64,000 bases of DNA from JBMDXK01 sp048594375 (GTDB lineage: Bacteria; Pseudomonadota; Alphaproteobacteria; Rhizobiales; Methylopilaceae). The translations under genes and the position numbers were made by a program. The notes below the pieces were generated by a model. That model made no database searches and was not told the DNA's origin. It worked only from the letters and a program-made list of their open reading frames with translations. Shown here one piece after another: positions 43,005-49,750 of this stretch. Within the stretch, counting starts at the first letter, position 1. Every line of letters starts with the position of its first letter. The stretch is taken from contig JBMDXK010000034.1 of assembly GCA_048594375.1 (NCBI GenBank), forward strand, positions 224,525 to 288,524, written 5' to 3'.

Positions 43005-43754
43005 ATGACCCAGCTTGCCGCCCTTTTTGAACGCCCTATTGCGCACCGTGGCCTTCACGATGCCGCATCGGGCGTTATTGAAAACAGCCCTTCGGCTGTC
43101 AGGGCGGCCATGGAACGCGGCTATGCCATTGAGGTGGATGTCCAGCTTACCCACGATGGCGATGCTTTTGTGTTCCATGACGCGGCACTGGAACGGCTGA
43201 CCCACGGCACAGGTCTTGTGAATGCCCATACGGGAGAGGCGTTGCGGCATATCCCCATGCGCAACAGTACGGATGCTCTGTGGTCACTTTCGGACATGCT
43301 GGCTATGGTGAACGGCACAGTGCCGCTGGTGATTGAAGTCAAATCCGGCTGGAACGGCCAGCAGGATCAGCTTGCCCGCCGCGTTGCCGAGCTGGTTGGC
43401 GGCTATAAAGGGCTGGCGCTGGTAAAATCGTTTGATCCGCGCGTTGTGATGCTGGTGCGCAAGCTTCAACCGCAGGTTCTGCGCGGTATCATTGGCTGTG
43501 CGTTCAAAGCCGATAAGGACTGGTCGTTTCTCGATGCCGGAATGCGGTTTTCAGCGCGTAACATGCTGCATTGGCCGGTCACCCGTCCCCACGCTTTGTC
43601 GTGGGATGTCCACGATCTGCCCCGCCTGAGCGTTGCCCTTGCGCGTCGCATCATGCATGTTCCGGTAATGAGCTGGACAGTGCGCACCCCTCAGGATCGC
43701 GCCCGCGCCGAACGTTATGCCAACCAGATTGTTTTTGAAGGATTTTGTCCATGA
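43005..43754 (+). CDS. Glycerophosphodiester phosphodiesterase
   Basis: The 249-residue TIM-barrel protein has RPIAHRGLHD (catalytic His-Arg), ENSPSAVRAAMERGYAIEVDVQLT (metal-binding Glu/Asp), FHDAALERLTHGTG and VPLVIEVKSGW. It splits glycerophosphodiesters to glycerol-3-phosphate and alcohol. No signal peptide, so cytoplasmic (UgpQ-like). Its stop overlaps the start of the HIT gene as ATGA, so ridA-gdpd-hit form one operon. Confidence 0.92.
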   Translation: MTQLAALFERPIAHRGLHDAASGVIENSPSAVRAAMERGYAIEVDVQLTHDGDAFVFHDAALERLTHGTGLVNAHTGEALRHIPMRNSTDALWSLSDMLAMVNGTVPLVIEVKSGWNGQQDQLARRVAELVGGYKGLALVKSFDPRVVMLVRKLQPQVLRGIIGCAFKADKDWSFLDAGMRFSARNMLHWPVTRPHALSWDVHDLPRLSVALARRIMHVPVMSWTVRTPQDRARAERYANQIVFEGFCP

Positions 43755-44191
43755 GCATTCCGCAGATCCCTTATGATACCAACAATGTGTTTGCAAAGAT
43801 CCTGCGGGGCGAACTGCCCTGCCATAAGGTGTATGAGGATGAGCATAGTCTGGCATTTATGGATGTAATGCCGCGCGTTCCCGGACACACGCTGGTTATA
43901 CCGAAAACCCCTGCCCGTAATCTTCTGGATATTTCCCCCGATTGCTTGGCGGAACTGATTAAAACAACCCGGAAGATCGGCATTGCGGCCACCAAAGCGT
44001 TTGATGCGGATGGCCTCACCATCCAGCAATTTAGCGAAAGCGCGGGCGGACAAATGGTATTCCATATTCATTTCCATATCCTGCCGCGCAAGGAAGGCAT
44101 CCCGCTTGGCCCTCATACGCAAACGATGGCCGACCCCGAAACCTTGAAGGAACATGCTATACGTATTCGCACAGCTCTGGCTGGGGCATAA
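43751..44191 (+). CDS. HIT family nucleotide-binding protein
   Basis: The 146-residue protein reads NNVFAKILRGELPCHKVYED, FMDVMPRVPGHTLVIPK, and the histidine triad GQMVFHIHFHILPR (HxHxH) near residue 100. HIT proteins hydrolyse AMP-linked substrates. The ATG at 43751 overlaps the gdpd stop; an in-frame TTG two codons earlier is less likely. A hairpin repeat follows 26 bases past the stop. Confidence 0.93.
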   Translation: MSIPQIPYDTNNVFAKILRGELPCHKVYEDEHSLAFMDVMPRVPGHTLVIPKTPARNLLDISPDCLAELIKTTRKIGIAATKAFDADGLTIQQFSESAGGQMVFHIHFHILPRKEGIPLGPHTQTMADPETLKEHAIRIRTALAGA

Positions 44192-44216
44192 AATAAGCGG
44201 CTGCTTATAAAATTAT

Positions 44217-44261
44217 TTATAGCAAAAATAATCACGCATGATTGCAGTGTTTCGCTATAAA
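44217..44261. repeat. Intergenic hairpin repeat, divergent copy 6
   Basis: TTATAGCAAAAATA pairs imperfectly with CAGTGTTTCGCTATAA around a GCATGAT centre. It has the TATAGC...GCTATA frame of the family and lies after the HIT gene. Confidence 0.6.
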
Positions 44262-44350
44262 TTTTGACTCTTACCCGTGGTTTGAATTAAAAACGTTAGA
44301 TGAACCCACTATAGGTTATTGCCTCTACACAATTATAGCTTCGCTGATTG

Positions 44351-44402
44351 TAGGGCAATGCGGAGCAGTAAAACTGCATATATTTTTACCGAAATGGGTA
44401 CA
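44351..44402 (+). repeat. Short dispersed repeat, second of a pair
   Basis: TAGGGCAATGCGGAGCAGTA followed by AAA matches 13340-13362 at all but one position, with weaker similarity beyond. It lies about 90 bases past a hairpin repeat, like its partner. The rest of the 336-base gap up to 44527 shows no gene. Confidence 0.6.
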
Positions 44403-44527
44403 AAGTATTTTACACAAAGGCAGATCAACTCTTTAAAAATCTTTCCTTACCGCAATCCAAGCATGACGCATACACTAAAAATGATCGTATATGAGACATG
44501 CTTGTTGTGTTATCTCTACCTTAAAAA

Positions 44528-44986
44528 TTAGGCAACTTTCACAGAAATAATGCTGTCAGGATCCTTCACAGGCTCGCCGCGCTTGATCTTATCAACATTT
44601 TCCATGCCTTCGACCACGGTACCCCACACCGTATATTGACCGTCCAACCATGGGGATGTTTCAAAGCAGATAAAAAACTGGCTGTCGCCTGAATCAGGAT
44701 TGGCCGCACGCGCCATGGAAACGGTGCCACGCACATGCTTTTCTTTTGAAAATTCTGCTTTCAGCTTCTGGCCAGAACCGCCTGCACCTGTGCCTGTGGG
44801 ATCGCCGGTTTGCGCCATAAAGCCATCAATTACGCGATGAAAAGGCACACCATTGTAAAAACCAGTACTTGCCAGTTCTTTGATGCGCTCCACATGATTA
44901 GGTGCCAAATGCGGATGCATTTCAATAATAACCTGCCCTTTGGTGGTTTCCACAATTAAACGATCTGCGTTTTGCGTCTCACTCAT
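44528..44986 (-). CDS. ppiB: Cytoplasmic peptidyl-prolyl cis-trans isomerase (cyclophilin)
   Basis: The 152-residue protein has no signal peptide and contains the cyclophilin core: GVPFHRVIDGFMAQTGDPTG (catalytic Phe/His/Arg), VSMARAANPDSGDSQFFICF, and WLDGQYTVWGTVVEGM with the Trp of the ligand pocket. It speeds proline isomerisation during folding. It lies 54 bases past a second, exported cyclophilin on the same strand and the two are about 60 percent alike, so they look like paralogues. Confidence 0.95.
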   Translation of the reverse strand: MSETQNADRLIVETTKGQVIIEMHPHLAPNHVERIKELASTGFYNGVPFHRVIDGFMAQTGDPTGTGAGGSGQKLKAEFSKEKHVRGTVSMARAANPDSGDSQFFICFETSPWLDGQYTVWGTVVEGMENVDKIKRGEPVKDPDSIISVKVA

Positions 44987-45040
44987 TGTCTCTACTTTCT
45001 GTATGATAAAAAATGATTCAAAAAATATGTGTCTATGGCT

Positions 45041-45574
45041 TTAGCGCGATACAAGCGTTGCTTTCACCACTTTATCCGGGTTAGACACAGTACCGGAGCC
45101 TTGCGCACCTTTTTTAAGGCTATCGACAACACTCATTCCTTCAATAACCTCACCGATTACCGTGTATTGTCCATCCAGCCATGAAGAAGGCTCGAAACAG
45201 ATGAAAAACTGGCTGTTCGCACTGTCTCTGGTTGCGCCACGCGCCATGCCCACTGTTCCGCGCACAAAAGGTGTTTGGGTAAATTCCTGCGCTAAATCGG
45301 GGTAGCTGGATTTTCCTGTGCCTGTTCCTGTAGGGTCGCCGGTTTGCGCCATGAATCCTTCAATCACACGGTGAAATGGCACGCCGTTATAAAAACCTTC
45401 CTGCGTCAGGGTTTTGATGCGCTCTACATGCTTGGGCGCAAAATCGGCACGCAGACGAATAACCACCTGCCCTTTGTTGGTTTCCAGCACCATGTTTTCG
45501 GATGCGCTGGCTGCCGGCACAGCAAAACTGATAAAACTTACCGCAAGCGCGAAAGCAAGAATTTTCTTGAACAT
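45041..45574 (-). CDS. Exported peptidyl-prolyl cis-trans isomerase (cyclophilin)
   Basis: The 177-residue protein has a signal peptide (MFKKILAFALAVSFISFAVP, then AASASE) and the cyclophilin core GVPFHRVIEGFMAQTGDPTG, GMARGATRDSANSQFFICFE and WLDGQYTVIGEVIEGM. It folds periplasmic proteins. It sits between coaD and ppiB in a block coaD-ppiA-ppiB, an order often seen in alphaproteobacteria. Confidence 0.95.
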   Translation of the reverse strand: MFKKILAFALAVSFISFAVPAASASENMVLETNKGQVVIRLRADFAPKHVERIKTLTQEGFYNGVPFHRVIEGFMAQTGDPTGTGTGKSSYPDLAQEFTQTPFVRGTVGMARGATRDSANSQFFICFEPSSWLDGQYTVIGEVIEGMSVVDSLKKGAQGSGTVSNPDKVVKATLVSR

Positions 45575-45609
45575 GCTCTTTCCTCTGTTTGTTTATTCTG
45601 GAAAAGTGA

Positions 45610-46110
45610 TTACGCTCTTTTTGCGAGATGATGAGCAACTGTTGATGGCACAAATTGGCTTATAGCGCCACCCATCGCGTGAATTTGTCTGACCAGCGTG
45701 GCCGATATCATTCGGCTTTCACTGGATGCCGGGATAAAAAATGTCTGAACCCCCGGTAAAAGCTTTTCATTCATACCTGCAAGCTGCATTTCATAATCAA
45801 AATCGGTGCCATCACGCAAACCGCGCACCATGACTGATGCCCCTTGTTCTTGCGCCACCTCAACACTGAGCCCTGAGAATGTGATAATTTTAATCCTGTC
45901 AGCAGCTTCCGGAAAACATTCCGTACAGGCGCTTTCCAGCAAATTGCACCGTTCCTGCGCCGATAAAAAAGGTGTTTTTGCAGGATGGATACCAATGGCA
46001 ATAACCAGCTGATCGACACAGGACAAACTGCGGCGGATGATGTCCAGATGCCCCAATGTTACAGGATCAAATGACCCCGTATAAAGGCCAATGCGACCGT
46101 TTTCACGCAT
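45610..46110 (-). CDS. coaD: Phosphopantetheine adenylyltransferase
   Basis: The 166-residue protein has the nucleotidyltransferase start IGLYTGSFDPVTLGHLDIIR (TxGH motif), VMVRGLRDGTDFDYEMQLAGMN, and SSESRMISATLVRQIHAMGG. It makes dephospho-CoA from phosphopantetheine and ATP. Its ATG shares one base with the gyrA stop, so the two are translationally linked. Confidence 0.96.
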   Translation of the reverse strand: MRENGRIGLYTGSFDPVTLGHLDIIRRSLSCVDQLVIAIGIHPAKTPFLSAQERCNLLESACTECFPEAADRIKIITFSGLSVEVAQEQGASVMVRGLRDGTDFDYEMQLAGMNEKLLPGVQTFFIPASSESRMISATLVRQIHAMGGAISQFVPSTVAHHLAKRA

Positions 46111-48884
46111 CAGGTGTTTCCATCATCCGGCATGGCACTTTCCTCTGCGGAGCCTTCTTCGTCTGCATCTTCTGTTACGCGGGATACAGAGACAACGCGC
46201 TCTTCTTCAGCGGTATTGAAAACAATGACGCCCTGTGTGGAGCGTCCTGTCAAACGAATACCGTTTACAGGGCAGCGGATAAGCTGGCCACCATCGGTTA
46301 CCAGCATAATCTGGTCGTTGTCCTCAACCGGGAACGAAGCAATCAAATTGCCATTGCGCGGCGTTACCGCCATAGCAACAATGCCTTTTCCGCCACGTCC
46401 GGTAATACGGTATTCATAAGAAGAGGTCCGCTTGCCATATCCATTTTCAGAAATTGTCAGAATAAACTGCTCGGCAGCTCCCATTTCAATATAGCGTTCC
46501 TGACTGAGTTCGCCAGAAGATGTCATTTCTTCCGCATCAGATGCCGCCTCTGCTGCCAGCTCTTCCGTTTCATTTTCATCCTGAGAGGCCAGACGACGTA
46601 AGGCGGCCGCTCGGCGCAAATATTCCATACGCTCATCAGCAGATGCTTCAATATGATGAATAATTGCCATGGAAATCAGCTTATCATCGGCATCCAGACG
46701 GACACCGCGCACACCTGTTGAGTCACGGCCTTTGAAAATACGCACATCGGTCACCGGGAAACGAATGCACTGGCCTTTTGCTGTCGTCAGCAGCAGATCA
46801 TCAAATTCCGTACACAACTGAACTTCGGCAATAGCTTCGCCTTCATCCAGCTTCATGGCAATTTTACCTGCCCTGTTCACCTGTGCGAAATCAGACAACG
46901 CATTGCGGCGTACAGTGCCGCCCGTTGTGGCAAACATGATCTGCATACGCTCGCGTTCGGAATTATCCTCTGGCAACGTAATGATGGATGTGATGCGCTC
47001 ATCTTGCTCCAGCGGCAAAATATTGATTAAAGCTTTGCCGCGCGCTTGCGGGGCAGAAAGAGGCAAACGCCATACCTTGAGTTTGTAGGCGCGCCCTTTC
47101 GACGAGAAAAACAGCACTTCGGCATGGGTGGACGCGACAAACAGACGGGTTACAAAATCCTCATCTTTTGTGGACATGCCAGAGCGCCCCTTACCGCCGC
47201 GCCGCTGCGCACGATACGTGGATAATGGCACCCGTTTAATGTATCCCGCATGGGAAACGGTGACGACCATTTCTTCCCGTTGAATAAGATCTTCATCTTC
47301 AAAATCGGCGTCTGATTCAACAATTTCTGTTCTGCGCGGGGTGGCGTGTTGCGCTTTGATTGCTTCAAGCTCGGTGCGCACAATTGCAAGAATGCGTTCA
47401 CGGGAGCGCAAAATTTCCAGATATTCGGTAATTTCTTTTGCAAGTTTATCCAGTTCATCGGCGATTTCATCACGTCCCAGAGCCGTAAGACGCTGCAAGC
47501 GCAGATCAAGAATAGCTTTTGCCTGTTCAAAGGATAAACGGCACACGTTGCCTTCCAGAATCTGGTGGCGTGGATCGTCAATCAGCGCAACCAAGGGCGC
47601 AATATCTTTTGCTGGCCAATCCCGCTGCATGAGCGCTTCGCGGGCGCTGGCAGGATCCGGCGCCGAGCGGATCAGCCGAATGACTTCATCAATGTTTGCC
47701 ACAGCGATGGCCAGACCAACCAGAATATGCGCGCGGTCACGGGCTTTGCCCAAGCGGAAGCGGGTACGGCGGGTAACCACTTCTTCCCGGAAGCTGATAA
47801 ACGCGCACAGCAAATCATGAAGGTTCAGCAGCCCCGGACGACCGCCGTTGAGCGCCACCATGTTGGCGCCAAAAGATGATTGCAAAGGCGAAAAACGGTA
47901 AAGCTGGTTCAGCACCACATCAGCAACCGCATCCCGTTTGAGTTCCACAACAATCCGCATCCCGTCGCGGTCGGATTCATCCCGTAAATCGGAAATACCC
48001 TCAACCCGTTTATCCCGCACCAGTTCTGCAATTTTTTCAACCAGTGACGATTTATTAAGCTGGTATGGAATTTCAGAAATGATAATGGCTTCGCGATCCT
48101 TGCGGATTGTTTCCACATGCGCTTTGCCGCGCATAGGAATGGAGCCGCGCCCTGTAAGATAGGCTGACCGGATGCCGGAACGTCCCAGAATAATACCGCC
48201 TGTGGGGAAATCCGGCCCCGGAATAATTTCCAGAAGCGCTTCTGCATCCATATCCGGATTTTCAATCAGCGCCAGACAGCCATCAACCACCTCACCCAAA
48301 TTGTGAGGCGGAATGTTTGTTGCCATCCCAACCGCAATACCGCCTGCACCATTGACCAATAGATTTGGAAAACGGGAAGGCAGTACAACAGGTTCGCGTT
48401 CTGAACCATCGTAGTTTTCCTGAAAATCGACCGTATCTTCATCAAGATCCGCCAAAATGCCCAAGGCGGACTGCGCCATGCGAATTTCTGTATAACGCAT
48501 GGCGGCGGCTGAATCGCCATCCACGGAACCAAAGTTCCCCTGCCCGTCCAGCAAGGGCAACCGCAAGGAAAAACTTTGCGCCAAACGCACAAGCGCATCA
48601 TAAATCGACTGATCCCCATGGGGATGGTATTTACCCATCACATCACCCACAACGCGGGCAGACTTCCGGTAAGGCTTATCGGGACCGTAATTGTTTTCAT
48701 GCATGGAAAACAGAATGCGACGATGCACAGGCTTTAAACCATCCCGCGCATCCGGCAAAGCACGCGCCACAATGACACTCATTGCATAATCAAGATAAGA
48801 ACGCCGCATTTCCTCTGCGATGGAAACGGGACGAATGTCACTGGGCGTTAATGCGCCACCTTGAGAATTTTGGGTATCAGACAC
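46110..48884 (-). CDS. gyrA: DNA gyrase subunit A
   Basis: The 924-residue protein (GTG start, AAGG eight bases upstream) has the breakage-reunion domain ARALPDARDGLKPVHRRILF, KYHPHGDQSIYDALVRLAQS and the active-site Tyr in AAAMRYTEIRM. The GyrA box QRRGGKG is at about residue 540 in STYRAQRRGGKGRSG, followed by the beta-pinwheel. The position that corresponds to Ser83 of E. coli is Gln (HGDQSIYD); a non-Ser residue here is known to lower quinolone binding in other species. An acidic insert of about 25 residues (ASQDENETEELAAEAASDAEE) sits in the C-terminal domain. Confidence 0.97.
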   Translation of the reverse strand: MSDTQNSQGGALTPSDIRPVSIAEEMRRSYLDYAMSVIVARALPDARDGLKPVHRRILFSMHENNYGPDKPYRKSARVVGDVMGKYHPHGDQSIYDALVRLAQSFSLRLPLLDGQGNFGSVDGDSAAAMRYTEIRMAQSALGILADLDEDTVDFQENYDGSEREPVVLPSRFPNLLVNGAGGIAVGMATNIPPHNLGEVVDGCLALIENPDMDAEALLEIIPGPDFPTGGIILGRSGIRSAYLTGRGSIPMRGKAHVETIRKDREAIIISEIPYQLNKSSLVEKIAELVRDKRVEGISDLRDESDRDGMRIVVELKRDAVADVVLNQLYRFSPLQSSFGANMVALNGGRPGLLNLHDLLCAFISFREEVVTRRTRFRLGKARDRAHILVGLAIAVANIDEVIRLIRSAPDPASAREALMQRDWPAKDIAPLVALIDDPRHQILEGNVCRLSFEQAKAILDLRLQRLTALGRDEIADELDKLAKEITEYLEILRSRERILAIVRTELEAIKAQHATPRRTEIVESDADFEDEDLIQREEMVVTVSHAGYIKRVPLSTYRAQRRGGKGRSGMSTKDEDFVTRLFVASTHAEVLFFSSKGRAYKLKVWRLPLSAPQARGKALINILPLEQDERITSIITLPEDNSERERMQIMFATTGGTVRRNALSDFAQVNRAGKIAMKLDEGEAIAEVQLCTEFDDLLLTTAKGQCIRFPVTDVRIFKGRDSTGVRGVRLDADDKLISMAIIHHIEASADERMEYLRRAAALRRLASQDENETEELAAEAASDAEEMTSSGELSQERYIEMGAAEQFILTISENGYGKRTSSYEYRITGRGGKGIVAMAVTPRNGNLIASFPVEDNDQIMLVTDGGQLIRCPVNGIRLTGRSTQGVIVFNTAEEERVVSVSRVTEDADEEGSAEESAMPDDGNT

Positions 48885-48944
48885 GGGCTTAGCCTTATTC
48901 AGTCACGAAAAATTATGAATACCGAAAAAATTATTCCACAACAA

Positions 48945-49448
48945 TCAGAACGGAATATCATCATCAATCATAGCGTTTGAACCACCGGAGGAGGATGCCC
49001 CCTGATTACGCCCACCACTAAAGGAATCCTGGTTGCGGCCGCCGGAAAACTGCTGCGAAGAATCATCGCCATAGCTATCATCCCTTGAACCGCCACCACG
49101 GCTATCCAGCATGGTAAGCTCACCACGGTAACGCTGCAAAACAATCTCGGTTGTGTAGCGCTCCTGATTGTTCTGATCGGTCCATTTGCGGGTTTGCAAC
49201 TGCCCCTCAATATAGACTTTCGCGCCTTTTTTCAGGTAATTTTCAGCAACCCGCGCCAACTGCTCGTTAAAAATAACAACGGAATGCCATTCCGTTTTGT
49301 CGCGACGCTCGCCCGTGGCCTTATCTTTCCATGATTCTGTGGTAGCAACGCGCAGGGTAACGACAGGATCACCGGAGCTTAATCGCCGCACTTCAGGATC
49401 ACGTCCTAAATTCCCGACTACAATCACCTTATTAACGCTGCCTGACAT
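48945..49448 (-). CDS. ssb: Single-stranded DNA-binding protein
   Basis: From ATG 49448 the 167-residue protein has the OB fold (SVNKVIVVGNLGRDPEVRRL, EWHSVVIFNEQLARVAENYL, YIEGQLQTRKWTDQ), a Gly/Ser-rich linker with three repeated SGGRNQ units, and the acidic tip MIDDDIPF that binds partner proteins. It protects ssDNA in replication and repair. The frame runs 12 codons further upstream, but the family start is used here. It diverges from uvrA and an SOS box lies in its promoter. Confidence 0.96.
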   Translation of the reverse strand: MSGSVNKVIVVGNLGRDPEVRRLSSGDPVVTLRVATTESWKDKATGERRDKTEWHSVVIFNEQLARVAENYLKKGAKVYIEGQLQTRKWTDQNNQERYTTEIVLQRYRGELTMLDSRGGGSRDDSYGDDSSQQFSGGRNQDSFSGGRNQGASSSGGSNAMIDDDIPF

Positions 49449-49513
49449 TACCTTCTCCCCGGCTCGCACTTCATCGCCATGCACGCCTTGCCTTAATATG
49501 CACCACAGATATA

Positions 49514-49528
49514 GTTCATATTATGTTC
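49514..49528. promoter_or_regulatory. LexA (SOS) box, ssb side
   Basis: GTTCATATTATGTTC fits the alphaproteobacterial LexA site GTTC-N7-GTTC exactly. It overlaps the predicted ssb promoter. Confidence 0.85.
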
Positions 49529-49543
49529 CTACCGCATTTTCAA
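49515..49543 (-). promoter_or_regulatory. Predicted ssb promoter
   Basis: On the reverse strand TTGAAA (49538-49543) is followed after 17 bases by TATGAA (49515-49520). The LexA box at 49514-49528 covers the -10 side. Confidence 0.6.
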
Positions 49544-49615
49544 CGCTGCTCGCAAGACATTTTTTAACGTTTATTCGGCTGTTCACAGCAAAAATATGCA
49601 CACCCTCTGAAATAT

Positions 49616-49630
49616 GTTCTTGTTACGTTC
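49616..49630. promoter_or_regulatory. LexA (SOS) box, uvrA side
   Basis: GTTCTTGTTACGTTC fits GTTC-N7-GTTC exactly and covers the -35 box of the predicted uvrA promoter. Confidence 0.88.
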
Positions 49631-49648
49631 AGAATAATCCGCTATAGA
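49620..49648 (+). promoter_or_regulatory. Predicted uvrA promoter
   Basis: TTGTTA (49620-49625), 17-base spacer, TATAGA (49643-49648). The LexA box overlaps the -35, so repressor binding would block RNA polymerase. Confidence 0.75.
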
Positions 49649-49750
49649 CAGCGCATATGAGTATGAATCATGGTGCAGCACCTGTTGCATTCGCCGCAAT
49701 CATTCCCATGTAAAGCGGACTACTTTCACCTTTTCGCTCCGGAGCATCCT

